Origin: Apiospora phragmitis
Taxonomy: Eukaryota > Ascomycota > Sordariomycetes > Amphisphaeriales > Apiosporaceae
Direction: 5' to 3'
NCBI GenBank assembly: GCA_038363925.1
Contig: JAQQWL010000016.1
Location: 62,001 to 126,000 of the forward strand
Length of the DNA: 64,000 bases
Part shown: positions 35,301 to 47,291 of the stretch, in pieces
Layout of the letters: every line of letters starts with the position of its first letter
Position numbering within the stretch: position 1 is the first letter of the stretch
Notes under the pieces: model-generated
Database searches by the model: none
What the model saw: only the letters and a program-made list of their open reading frames with translations
Told to the model about the DNA's origin: nothing
Position numbers and translations under genes: made by a program

Positions 35301-36259
35301 ACATCAGGTCGTGAGATGATATTGACAAATGTGGGGAAGTTGGTAGAGAGGATAGCATCCGCTAGATTGAGAAAGACGGCAGATTAGCAAACAAAACACA
35401 CTATCGAGCTGTTGTTGGTTAGGCAGGCACCGATAAGACTAACCCTTTGTCTTGAGATCTGACCGCGACCCAAGCTTGAAGGCTAGAGCCAATATCGTCT
35501 TTTCGAGCGCATCCAACTTAAAATGCTCCATAAACGTCGACAAGTCAAAATCACGAAATGTGTCTTCCGTGCCCGTCTCGATGGATTCGGCAATCTTGGG
35601 GGCTTGGTTGATATCTGTCGCAATCTTGTTCATTTCGTCCGCCAGTATCTGGTAATTGGCTGAACTGGGCCGGTTCGATGCGCCGGAGAAGATGGTGCCT
35701 GCATTCTGCGTCACCAGTCTGGTGAAGGTTTTGGAAAAGACCTCCATGCCGTTATCATTGATAAGCTGTCCGTGTACAAGTTAGTGGAGAGGTCCAAGTT
35801 ATCCGCGAGGCAAGCACCAAACGAGGGACGGAGTGCTTTATGGCTGTTGCTGTGGCTGCGTCCCGCGCCATATGCGAAAGCGTTGTCACGTAAGCAGCAC
35901 GGCAAGTCTCGCGTTCACCTTGAACACAGCACAAGCTAAGGGATTGGGGACACCAAAACACCAAGACGACATACCTTCTTCAGCTGATCTCTTTGTAAAT
36001 CCCACTTGGCACGGTCTTTATCGTCCTTGAGCGTGGTCAGAAGAAGGAAGACCTGGGCAATGACGATTTTGGTAAGACTGTTGTTCCCGGTGGTTGGGCT
36101 GCTGCTGGTGCTAGGACTGGCGCCAGCACTCAAATTGCCGCCTTGCGAGGGATGAGGAGAATGACCAAAGCCGCCCGTCTGTATGGGGTGATTTGAGGGA
36201 GCGGGTGTGAAGGTGCCTGATCTTGATTGTGACTGGGACGAGGGAGGTGGAGGGACCAT
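29357..36259 (-). CDS. NOT1: CCR4-NOT complex scaffold subunit NOT1 (CDC39)
   Basis: Central scaffold of the CCR4-NOT deadenylase and transcription regulator, acting in cytoplasm and nucleus. Three exons, 36259-35975, 35765-35444 and 35361-29357, give about 2,203 codons, normal for fungal NOT1. Start chosen at MVPPPPSSQ (36259); an in-frame ATG at 36331 lies beyond a C tract. Landmarks: STFMEHFKLDALEKTILALA (N-terminal HEAT region); QTIFREIQERLEERHHQWFA and later ILHLLIELYHHAELKLNLKF (the MIF4G domain that binds CAF1, about 32600-33150); LSRALHDIIQPVVDRSV (CAF40-binding DUF3819, about 32080-32400); and the C-terminal NOT1 superfamily domain that binds NOT2/NOT3/NOT5, ending LTDAA. The frame slips twice inside exon 3: one base missing after QYLW at a GGG run (about 34745) and one extra base at an A5/T5 run (30042-30046) after LRNIIL. 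In an essential gene these are probably sequence errors. Confidence 0.93.
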
Positions 36260-38018
36260 GAGGGTTGAGGTCGCTGTGGGGGGGGGGGTTAAGCAGAACG
36301 AGGATGGTTGAGATCGATTGAGTAGGCGCAAAGAGAAGCAATCTAGTACAATAGACGTCTCCCCCTGCTACTACTGAAAACGTCTCCCGGAGCAGCCGCC
36401 GTCTTCGTTTCCTTGGTCAAGAACTAGCTTCCTTCCAGGTTGCTACAAGCGGGTGTTTTGTGCGGTAGTATGGGCGAACCAGTCCAGGCGCATGCTCTCC
36501 AAAGATGGGCGACTTCGGGGGGTCATGCGGCTAGGGATGCAATCGCTCGTCGCCGGCAGCCCACGCGGAAGAGGCTGATGGGTTATGGAGATGGATTGTG
36601 TGTAGAGGAAGGAGTGGTGTTTTTGTGTTTTTGGGTATCGCGGGAGCGGAGAGACGAACAACGAACAATGGATGGATCCAAGAATTGTCACAGAACCAGA
36701 AAATGGTCGCTGCAGCAGCTGGCAGCCGTGCGTGGCTCGGGTAGGCGTGGCTGGGTTTGGATGACCGATTAAGTTTTAATACAATCGATGGAAATGAAGA
36801 AACAAGTAGTCGTTGCAGTTGGATGTGAATACCGGCCGAATCAACGATGGACAAGAGGAGGGAGGGTAGGCAGATGCTGTAGTCTGTCTGTCGTTCGTGA
36901 CCTAGGTGGTGAGAGGGAAGAGCTTGAAGCTAACAAGTAGGTAGGTACTGGGTGTACCTATTATTTAGCTCTTTGTCACTGGTAGGTAACCTTACTCTGG
37001 TCTGATCAGGTCTGGCCGAGTCAAAACGATACAGGTAGGGTCAGCTTAAGCTTGAGGCGTGCACAGGGGAATGGTGCCACTGTGACACTGTCAACTGAAT
37101 GGTGCAAGGCGTGAGCACCGCCACGCATTTAGCGCCTCAGGCCTCTTAAGCCCCCAATCCCCTTGACTGATGTGGCTTGACCATGATGAACCTTTTGATG
37201 AGTGCGACACACAATGAAGAGTTTTGGCAGATATGATGGGGAAAACACAACGGTGAACAAATCAGAGTTGACGACTTATAATGATATATGCATGTATGAT
37301 CATAATAGTGGATTTTGGACTTTCTTATCCATGAATTTTCATGAATACTCACAAATCTGGCTGGTTTGTCGTGGACATTATGTGTCGTTCTGTAGTGCAC
37401 AAGTCCTGCATAAGATACCTAATCTTCTACTGTTCACGAAAGTTGAGTAGATATATATTTGTATATATTGACTGAGTTGTTATGTAGGCTTTGCCAACTG
37501 CCTGCATGCACTATACCATGCACTATGCCTGTGAGTCCGGACATGCCAGGTCTGTATTCAGCTTGACGCCAGCCTGGTGTTGCATGTCTTGAAGGCACCG
37601 AGTTACCTCCACCACGTCGTGCGAAGCAGCTCTGGATTCTTATTGCCGTGTCGAAGTACCAGCTCTCATATCCAACCGTGATCAGGGTTCGGGCTTAGAG
37701 CAGACCTGTTTGACCATATACCATATATGGAAACCCTTTGCCATGTGTTGCAAGATATTTAAATTGTTGCTATGCGAGGCGACGAAGCCAGTTCAGGCAG
37801 TTGGAATAGCAGCTGGTCATATGTAGGTCCAGATGCTCCACATTCACATATTCCGATTACTTCGAAAGCCAGCCAGGCTAAAAACCAGGGTAGGCCTAGT
37901 AGTAAGAAACACATATGGGGGAGGCGAGAAAGAAAGAGGGAGATAAAATCTGACATGGGCGTCATGTTACAGACATTCGAAATCAAATGCTGCTCTCTAT
38001 ATAAGCCCCATCACAGTC
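36260..38018. other. Intergenic, nothing recognised; G11 tract
   Basis: The NOT1 upstream region, with an 11-base G tract (36278-36288, C on the coding strand) close to the start codon and possibly part of the 5' leader. The remainder, to the end of the phosphoglycerate-mutase-like gene, has only short frames without homology. AT content rises around 37200-37500 without RIP character. Confidence 0.6.
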
Positions 38019-39253
38019 TCACGTTGAAACAGAGCGAGTAAGCGGGGAACTAGCCACCCTCAAAGTTGACGAGGCCGTCGCGCAAACGCAGCCAGCAGCA
38101 CCACTGGTGACCGGGGGCGACGTGCAAGTCGGCTCGAGCACCCAGGAGCCGGTGGCGGGCGTGGGATTCTCCATCTTCCTGTTGTTGCGGGCCCGGACGA
38201 GGACGGGGATGGCCTGGCCCGTGGACAGGCTGAAGGGGCGGTGGCCCAGCACGCTCAGAAGGCTGCGGATCTCGCCCGAGTGGCTGGTGATGCTGATCCA
38301 GGTCTTGCCGTCGTTGCTGAAAATGTCGTCCAGGACCGCCTTGCTCTGGGCGTTCTGCGCGGCGCCCGTCTCGGCGAAGGTGCCGTTCCACTGCTCGTCC
38401 TGCTCGGTGAAGCCTTCCTCGAACCGGTAGCCGGCGAACAATTTTTGTATGTACGTCTTGTTTGAGCGCCGATCGCACGTGTGCATCGAGATGCCTTCGC
38501 GCAGGAGCTCCTTAACCACGGGAACGAAAGGGCGATCGGCGGGGAGAGCAAGGCTGGCGAGTGTGAGATTGGCAGTCGTGGTGCAGCGAGATAGAGGGCT
38601 GGAATATTAGGACTCCGGGGCCGGCGTTCCCTCGGTGGTCAACTGAGCGCGCCAGAATCTGTTTGCTTTGGTGGTCTGATCAATGCCCGACTGTGTCAAC
38701 AAAGCGTCGGCCCAAACGCTTGTGCCATTTGCCGTCGAGCTCACTCCAGTAGCAGTTCCAGGCTGGCGTGCCGTAGTATGCTTCGGCGGCGTTGTGGAAG
38801 CCCTCGCCGTGTCTCATCATGTACAGAAGCTTGTACTGCGTGTTTTTGTCGGCATCGCGGTTCAGTGTCTCTACGTAGTGCTCGAACCGCTGCCATTGAG
38901 TCTTTTTACCATCCGGGTCAAACGAACTATCTGTAGGGTAGCCCCGGTTGATAAGGCCATAGTTCGTGGTGATCTATATACTGCCAGTTAGATTTCTTGT
39001 ACATTAAACACCCCGGTGGTGGTAATGGAGAGATTCTTACGTAGTCGAAGCCCCTTGGATTTGTAGTTGCCTGATCTTGCAAAAAGAACCCGCTCACGGT
39101 CGTGTAGTTGATGAAGGACGTGCCGCCAGTACAAGTCATCCGACTTGTCCCCTCACATTTGCCACTCTTCCCCGTCCCTAAGGCCAAACAGCTTGGGATG
39201 AGAGCTAGAAGCAGAGAAGCCGCTGCAGAAAGCATTTTGATACAAACGGACAA
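38019..39253 (-). pseudogene. Secreted phosphoglycerate-mutase-like (histidine phosphatase) protein, disrupted
   Basis: Histidine phosphatase superfamily, fungal secreted phosphoglycerate-mutase-like branch. Start is ATG 39235 or 39253; a signal peptide follows (MLSAAASLLLALIPSCLALG). Exon 1 ends at 39041, exon 2 begins at 39073-38973 after a short intron (acceptor at 38975-38974). Catalytic motif LLYMMRHGEGFHN carries the RHG triad; EAYYGTPAWNCYWSELDG, STHTCDRR-like REGISMHTCDRR, GFTEQDEQWNGTFAE, SKAVLDDIF and TSHSGEIRSLLSVLG (second catalytic His) follow. The gene is broken twice: one extra A at an AAA run just after SELDG (about 38736), and a TAA in place of the Tyr codon in PAPES-YYSSPLS (about 38615). 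Both lie between the catalytic motifs. The extra base could be assembly error; the stop codon suggests inactivation. The C-terminus is Cys/Ser/Thr-rich. Substrate unknown. Confidence 0.72.
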
Positions 39254-39920
39254 CGGTAATCAGGGGTCTAGGGTATGACTTTAGTGAATAAAAGAAAAAC
39301 AGAGATATCAGACGGAGGCTCAAGAATAACATGTTGCGATGGAGTGGGCATGAACCCTTATTAATACCTTTACAGAGGTGGCACGCCTATTTAGTAGGGT
39401 ATCGAGTCAAACTGCTCGTACGGGACAGCCCACGTTTCCGGTATCTCATACATACCTAATGTATGCTTCGATGATGAAATTTGACATTACAGTAAGTGTT
39501 GCACTAACCCCCCGGCGATGATGGGCAATTTCGGTACATCAACCGAACTGTCATCATTGACCAATCGTTTTGCAACGTGGTGTTCATATGTAAGGTATGT
39601 TGGGGGGGGGGGCATCTTCACTTTATACAGAGCACCAAAGAGATCCATCATCTATCAAGGAATTGGGTTGCATCTGCTCTGCCCCTGCTATATAATTGCT
39701 ATTATTGGTCGCTGGTATAACTCAAGCCCGATAATCTTTGAGCTCCTTTATCCTGAGAAGCCGTCCACCATAGACCGTAAGCCAATGATTGTCTGTCAAA
39801 ACGCTACGGAAAATATAATTCCCACCATCGAGCTTCCCACATACCTTCGCGGGTTGGACCTTCAAGTTGTCCAGCAGATGCAGGTGCGGCTGTATACAAC
39901 CACGTCATAGTTAGGGGATA
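39254..39920. other. Intergenic, nothing recognised; G tract
   Basis: Contains an 11-base G tract at 39602-39612. A 130-codon plus-strand frame (39518-39910) reads across the tract, has no domain and is not called. Confidence 0.6.
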
Positions 39921-42900
39921 CTATCTCACTCTTGAGCTATTCCCAGGCGTCCACCCAGGGCTACTTCCCATGAAAAGGGCTCCGGGCCGCCGCCCAGGGG
40001 TGGTAGGCCCACTACCACCCTCCACCGGTGGCGTCTCCGTCCTGCCCTGTTTAGTAGGTGGCTTAAAGTTGTAAGCAGAGCCTTTGTTAAAGATGTCTTG
40101 GAGCATGGCTTCGAGGATTCCGGCGTCCAGGAACTCCTGATATTTCCGGTATAGTTTGAGGGCTGTTTTGGCGTCTTCAATCGAGTCGTGTGTTTCCAAC
40201 TGTATCTCTTCTTTGAGAAGGCACCATGCGAGGAATTGTAGACTTAGTTTCCTCTTCCGCGCCGCCGAGAAGAAGAGATCGCTCGTGTCAATGATCTGAT
40301 CCTGTGGAACGTGTATGTTTATCACACGGAAGTCCTGCTTGAGACCATGGCCCAAGAACTTGCAGCCGAGATTGAGCAAAATCCACATCTTCTTGTACGC
40401 AATCTTCAGCGGCACGAGGTTGTGCGTTGTCCGTGTGGGATCCAAGTCTTCGGGAACGATTCCAGAATATGCAGTCACATAGTCAATGACTGGCTCCCGG
40501 ATATGAATATAGTCGTCAATGAAAGCGAGTCCTTCATCGTGCCCACTGCCTCGTAAAACCGAGGCTCGCGCAAGAGCATGGACGACTGGACGTACGATCC
40601 GTGTCTCGTTAGTTTCCGATTCTATCATCACCTCCGCCTTGGAAGTTGCCACGAATTCCGTGTCAATTGCGATGATGGTATCCGAGTTCGGCTTTTCGGT
40701 CTCGGAGTCAAGTGTTCGATATGTCTTCTCTGGCAAGTGTGGCCTGTAGGACCAAGGTTAGCAAAATGCACGCGGCTACAAGGAAATGGACTTACCTGAA
40801 GTCAACATAAAGCAAGCTGGTGTCTAGCTTCTCTTTCCACGTCGCATCTAGCCTGTTGTTTGCTTCCTTTCGTTGATAGGTGATTACCGAGGGCATCTTC
40901 CAGGACGTGTTGAAAGTGAGCGCTTCTTGAGTAGTCACAGGCTTAATGTGAAAATCATTCAGAAGATACCACTGGCTCTCGTTCGGTGCCACTGGTGCCG
41001 AATGGGCAACTGTACAATGCGTCAGTTCCAAGTAACTATTGTCTCAACCCAGGATAATGGAAGGCTTACCGTTCGCCACCGCGACGAGGTGGTTGCCCCT
41101 TGATGGTTGACCCGTCTCGATGTTAACGGCAACGCCAGTGAGCGAATAGACGGACATGTCATGGTAGCCTCGCTGCAACTGATACCTGAGTTCCTCGCCC
41201 TCGTAGCAAAAGAATTGACCGTTGTTTATTATAACGCCGATCTCTTCTGGAAGCCAGCCCGGTGTAGCCCATAACCTGCGATGCTCCTCGCTAGGCATAC
41301 CAGCGAGAAGCGTCAACACCGTAGGCACGCTCCTGATAAGTTTCTTCGTGCTGAGCGTCTGATACTTGTGGCAAGTTTGGCACCAGCCCTTGCTGGTCAA
41401 GTCACGTTCGACGCTCTTCTTAAGAATCTGCGAAAATGTGATCTTGGCGCTTTTGGCCTGTCGGTGCCCGGACTTCTATACAGCATTAACGCGCATCCTC
41501 AGTTGGGCATCAGGGTTTCCCCCCTCTTTTTCGCTCGAACTTACATTTGACGTGTACATCAACTCATGCACATAGCTCGAACCTGGCTTACTCGTCTCGC
41601 TTGTGCAGTTGTTGCAACGAATGGAACTCGTAGCTGTAGTTTCCAGCAACTATGATCCGCGTCAGCCAGAGTGTTGTTCAGGATCGGAGCCAATATTACC
41701 TCTTCCATTGCCACCGAACGATGCTCCATTCGATTATAGTCAAGCACAATCTTATCCAGCAGAAAACGGGTAAAGTTTTGTAACATCGAGGTTCGTGGGG
41801 AAGTGAAAGACAAATCCTCCAGGAGCCCTAAGCTGCTGGCTTCACGGTATTAGTGGGAGCAGATGCCTTTGGTTTATTACAAATAGTCATACCTTGGGGT
41901 TGATAGCTGAATATTTTCAGAAGATTGGATGCATGGCAAGGCGCCCCTTCAGCCTTCTGAAGCATGTCGAAAAGAAACCCGAGCTCGCAAAGAAGACAAA
42001 ACTCATCGAAACATCCGGTGGCAGCATGTTGTAGAGCGGGATTTCGAATGGCTGGGTTGAAGAACAGCACCTGGAGAAGAGCATTGACATAGCTATTCAT
42101 GATATGGTTTGTCAGGCCCGAGTATTGGGTCTTGTTGAAGAACCTGTACTAGATTAGGAGTAGTTCACAAGCAACTGGAGGTGCATACTTACTTGAAATC
42201 CCAGTCGTCAATGCCAAATCTACTATATTGGATCTCAACATGTCTGTAAATCGGAGACACTGCGTTCTTCTGGCTCTCCAGCTGGATGGGCGCAACCAGT
42301 TGTTTCGGCCCGGGAACAAGATCTTCAGGAGCCGGTGTACCGGCTGGGGCATGCGAGGTTCCTCTTGCCTGTTCACTGAGGAACTTGGGTTTGTTGAGTA
42401 AGCGCTCTTCCTTGTCAAGTTTGCGAGTGTCTTCGACTTGGTTCCTGCGAAGGCTCCGCGTGTTTTTGCCAAAGAGGCCCCATTCCCTACGCTGCAGAGA
42501 CTCAAGATACCTTGGATCTTCCTTGACCGGCGGCGCTCCTACTTCGTACACTTCTTCTTTGGGCCATGCCGATAATAGCTGTTCCCTGTAGTATGGCATG
42601 CCGATAGAGCTTAGGGGTGCATCGTCATTCCAGGGCACGGGTGCAATATGCTGTTCCGCACTCGCAAACTCGACTGGGTTCGCTAGCTCGGCGAAATGGA
42701 GAGAGCCCTGGGACCCCCAGAGATGAATCTGACAGTCGGCATCGGCAAGAGCTATGGCCTCGCCGGACGGAGCAATGTCTATCATGTTCATATATAAATG
42801 GTTCGCTTGCTTAACTGTGCTGGTGTTAGGGTTCATCAAGTCTACCACGTGCATCTGTCCACTCTGGGACACGACAATGCTAGTGGTCGACATCCGCGGG

Positions 42901-43743
42901 TGCATGCGTACGTAGGCTGCGCCTGAAGGGAATGGCACTGGAGGCATGGATACCATGTGCTTCAAGTCGAACACATTGACCAGCGGATCATACATGATGT
43001 ATCCTTGCTGGCGTGGTGACAGACCGCATGTAACAATAAAGTCGTGTTGGGCATCCATGTCGCTGATGGTAGCAGCGTGGGCTGTCCATTCTTTGCTGAT
43101 TCTGAATGTCAACGGATCAAGGATATGAACAGCCGACCCAGTTGTCGCGGCGCAGATGTGGCGACTCCTCCTCATGATCTTGTAGTGGTGTTCGGTTGGG
43201 ATTTGCTTGGTGACTTCTCCCTTGTTTACGTCGACGACAAACATCTTATCCTGCTCCCCGGCGACGAGGATTTCGGCCGTACCCTTGGATGTCCAGGTCA
43301 TGCATCGTAGCTCTTTCATGCCCTCATGCTTGACGGTCCAAAGCGGAGCACCTCTCCTCTGGGCCATATGTATGCCTCGGGAGCCAAGGGCAATGACGCC
43401 CTTGTCATTGAACAGCAGCTGGTGTATCTTTCCATCCTGGGAGCTGTGTGCCTTGAAGCTAGTGTATTGCGTGAGCTCAGGGCCGTAAAACGAGGAGACT
43501 CGGCCGTATTCATTGCCAGCCCATAGCAGTTCTTGGCTCGTATCGAAGGACAGGGTTGACACGGGTGTGGGAATGGCCCTAAGTCCCGGGGAGGCAGGTG
43601 TATACGGGAGATCTGATATGCAGAAGAACAGTCTAATTAGCATGGGCGACATGGTGCTGTCTAGGCACGTAACACTGTATGCGATCGCGCTCAGCATCAC
43701 TAAGGCAACTATTTTCTCTTACCTCGGACCAGTCTGGATCCAT
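39921..43743 (-). CDS. PAN2: PAN2, catalytic subunit of PAN2-PAN3 deadenylase
   Basis: Cytoplasmic poly(A)-specific 3' exonuclease that starts poly(A) shortening with PAN3 and poly(A)-binding protein. The first exon is only 21 nt (MDPDWSE, 43743-43723); exon 2 starts at 43612. Domain order: WD40 propeller ([20 protein letters not shown] through [19 protein letters not shown]), PAN3-binding linker, inactive ubiquitin-hydrolase fold ([20 protein letters not shown], with Asn-Ser-Tyr where a catalytic Cys would be expected; zinc-ligand pattern IRCNNCTSE then WCQTCHKYQ), then a DEDDh exonuclease ([32 protein letters not shown]). A 50-nt intron around 41690-41641 keeps the ubiquitin-hydrolase-like region in frame. 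The only true frame problem is one base missing at a G4/C4 run (43588-43591), inside [14 protein letters not shown]. The C-terminal tail is Pro/Gly-rich. Same strand as NOT1. Confidence 0.94.
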
Positions 43744-44587
43744 TGCGTATGGAAGAGTTGGTCATCCTTGCGCGGCAGGCAAATAGTGGTCAGTTCGGGT
43801 AGAGGCACGTTGCTTGAAACAAGGTAATAATGTCCAAAGAGCTACTGGATGTGAAATAAAGTAAAGGCTAAGTAAGGCATGCACTCTATAAATGTGGTGT
43901 CGCGGAGATAGAGACCCTTGGCAGGCAGGTGGTTCGTGGTTCAGCCTCGCTACCGCCCAACTGGGGTAATTCATTAGCGGGGGCCGTGTCGGCTACTTGC
44001 ATAACCCCTATATAAGGCTATTAGTTTCAGCTCCCCCCACCACCACCGAGTCGGTTCTCACGTTGATGCGTAACCTACCTACGTATCACTACCTAACCTT
44101 AATAAATTGATCGATTGAACGATCACACTGACCAAGATAATATTGAAGTATCAGACTCAATACAACACCTAGCTACTAGAATGGGTTGCCAAATCAAAAC
44201 AAGAACCTGATTAAACCCGCTGGATTGCCCACAATGGGGCAGTACGCACAAGTAAAAGACGGAAAGTTTATAGGAATCTGCTCCATAAAGATGCTGTCTA
44301 AGTTTTTATTCGTACAAGAGTCCTATCCCTAGAGGAAGAGACGCCTGCGAATCTCGGGTACTGCGCAGGTTGCAGCCTCGTGAATCATTCATGTAGTGCA
44401 GACTCTGCACTAGAGCTGCTTCCAATCCTTCTCAATCTGCCTATACCAAATCATAATCCCTCTGTACACACCTGGTGGCACGGCACGTCTTGCCATGCCA
44501 CTCGTGGACCAATGCATTGCATGAGAGCCAGACAATGCGGATATCAAAGCTGAAAAATCAAAATGTGATGTCGTGTGGCACCATGGT
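43744..44587. other. Intergenic, nothing recognised
   Basis: PAN2 promoter region and 3' flank of the PEP carboxykinase gene, both reading left. No homology or RNA gene seen. Confidence 0.6.
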
Positions 44588-47291
44588 TTAAACAACGGGG
44601 CCCGCTGCCTTGACTTCAGGTGTAGCCTCCGACTCGTACTTCTTGAAGTTCTCAACAAAGAGACCTCCAAGCTTCTTGACTTCTTGCTGGAAGCTGTCCG
44701 CGCCCGCCGTCCAGGCAGTGGCGGGGTTGAGGAGTTCTGCTGGAACACCGGGGCAGGTCTTGGGCACTGGCAAGTTGAAAACCTCGTACGTCTCGTACTC
44801 CACATTCGCAAGCTCACCGGAGTGGATGGCATCCAGGATCGCACGAGTATACTTTAGAGGGCAGCGCTTACCGCCATGTGTGTAGCCAGCGCCGACCCAG
44901 CCGGTGTTGAGCAGCCAAGCATTGGCGGAATGCTGCTCGATCTTCTCAGCCAACATCTTTGCGTATCGCATGGGGTGCAGAGCCAGGAAAGGCTGAGCGA
45001 AGCAGGATGAGAAGGTAGCTTGAGGCTCGGTGACGCCATCCTCAGTGCCGGCCATCTTTGACGTGTACCCCGAGATGAAGTGGAACATGGTCTGCGCACT
45101 GCTGAGCTTCGAAATGGGAGGCAAAACACCGCGAGCATCGCAAGTCAGCAGGATGATGTTTTTAGGGTGGCTGTTGGACAGGCAAGGGATCTTGGCGTTG
45201 CTAATGTACTCGATGGGGTAGGCACTGCAGAATGGTTAGTCTAAACCAATGACCACTTGAGGGAGTAGGGGGCACTTACCAGCGAGTATTCTCGGTGAGG
45301 GTGGAGTCATCATAGTCGACTTCGCGGGTCTGCTGGTCGAAAACGACATTCTCCAACACGGAGCCATAGCGGATAGCACCGTGGATATCTGGCTCCTTCT
45401 CGGCAGACAAGCCAATGCACTTGGCGTAGCAGCCACCCTCGATGTTGAAGACACCGCGGTCGCTCCAGCAGTGCTCGTCGTCACCAATCAAGGCTCGGTT
45501 AGGGTCGGCAGACAAAGTCGTCTTGCCCGTACCCGAGAGGCCGAAGAAAAGCGTGACATCGCCATTCTTACCCTCGTTCGCCGAGGAGTGCAGTGTCAAG
45601 ACGTGATGCTTAATAGGCATCTCGTAGAACAGAACGGTGAAGACACCCTTCTTCATCTCGCCGGCGTATTCGGTGCCCAGGATGACCATCTCCTTGTCGG
45701 CAAAGTTAATTGCGACCGAGGTTCCAGAGGTCATGCCTTCTGTGAATCTGTTGGCCGGGAATGTGCCGGCATTGTAGATTGTATAGTCGGGGTGGAAGTG
45801 CTCCAGCTCCTCCCGGGACGGGCGGATGAGCATGTTGCGCATGAAGAGCGCATGGTATGCGCGGGCACAGATAACCCGGACGCGGATTCGGTATTTCTCA
45901 TCCCAGCCAGCATAACCGTCGATGACATAGATCCGAGTTCGCGTGTTGAGGTAATCGATTGCACGCTCTCTGTTGATTTTCCAGACCTGTATAGCCGACT
46001 ATGTCAGTAAACAGTTCACGCCGAAGGAGGCACGTGATAAAAGCGTTGCGGGGCTTCTTGTTTTGGTTCGCGGGTGTCAGGGAAAGAAAAGTGGAGGGCG
46101 GGGTGTAGATCTTGCCGGCCTGCAGAGTATGACGCTATCGTGCAGGGGTCTGGAAGAAGCGCCAGACCAACGACTCGTAAGGCCCGACCAACGAGTAATT
46201 GTTGCCCAGAGCTCCCCAAAACTTCGGGTAAAGGGAAAGAGCACTAGATCGCCCTCATCGTCATAGTACCATGCCACTTGTGAGGGGACCAGATGTATTT
46301 GGTATGATGCTCGGATGAGCAGCGTACGTCACAATGGAGGGGGTATTGATGCTCATGGCAGGTAAACGGCTGCGCCAGGAGGAGGAAGAAGGACGACGCA
46401 AGGAGCAAAGCTGTGAAAGATAAGCAGAAGCAAGTTGCAAGCAGCTTACCTCAGGAGCCATGGGCTTGTTGACGGGTCCCCACCTGTGTATGCACGTTAG
46501 GACTATTCTCAAAACCTGTGATGTCCGCGAGGGTGTGGAAGACATACCAGATTTCGTTTTCCGAAGAGGACTCCTTTACAATTCGCTTATCCGAGGGCGA
46601 ACGACCAGTCTTTGCACCGGAGTATGCTGTCAAGGCGCCACTGGACGCAATGGCTGAGCCGACCTCGTACACCTAATAAGCCTGTCAGCATCGTGCTCGT
46701 GACGGTGGCACGTTTCAATCAAGGAGTGGTCTTACAAGAGCATCTTCGTAGAGGGCAGCGACAGAAGGGTTGGGGATCTGTCGACAAATTAGTACCGTTT
46801 CACCAAACTGTTGTCTCCAAGCGGTAGTTGACAACGTACAATGGCGACTCTGTCGTAGTCAATGTGAGCCTTGTCGTGCAGTTCGATCTCTGTGTAAGTG
46901 GGTGTCAGTTGAAGCTCGTCCAGTATTGAAAGTTGAACGGTGTCTTCAGTCGGTATATCGTACCCAGCTCTGTGTGTTCAGCTTCCTGTTGCGGCCTACA
47001 CAAACGAAAATAGTCAGTCTCGCAATACTGAAGGCTAGATCATAGACAGGCATGGCCGACTCACTCAATGCCTCCAGGGTGGAGAGCCGTCTTGTTGACT
47101 TTGTTGGGAGCAATCACTGCAGAGGAGCGTCAGCATGTCCGTCGTCATGGGGGATCGAAGAGTCGGAGGAGAAGCTCACTCTTGTGGTTGTGTAGGAGAG
47201 AATGGGTATGGGAGAAGAGCTGCTGCGATCGAGGGCCTTTGATCGAGGGATCGGTGTAGGGAGAAGCAGTGCGTTGAACGGGGTCCTTCAT
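44588..47291 (-). CDS. PCK1: Phosphoenolpyruvate carboxykinase (ATP)
   Basis: Converts oxaloacetate to phosphoenolpyruvate with ATP; the committing step of gluconeogenesis in the cytosol. Starts [12 protein letters not shown] at 47291 and runs through several short exons (first 47291-47180, second 47116-47065). Landmarks: [54 protein letters not shown] (substrate loop), [41 protein letters not shown], the ATP-binding kinase-1a loop [11 protein letters not shown], metal ligands around [44 protein letters not shown] and the C-terminal [18 protein letters not shown]. All catalytic motifs are present and exons join without frame breaks. One intron, 46449-45987, is 463 nt, much longer than the others. 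Two CCGGGG motifs lie about 460-500 bases upstream. Confidence 0.95.

Noticed and set aside
39518..39910. 130-codon plus-strand frame
   Set aside because: It reads through an 11-G tract and shows no conserved feature.
41559..41700. Apparent frameshift in the PAN2 ubiquitin-hydrolase-like domain
   Set aside because: A 50-nt GT-AG intron ending at catag, before TTG CTG GAA, restores the frame and the conserved IRCNNC zinc-ligand motif, so no indel is needed.
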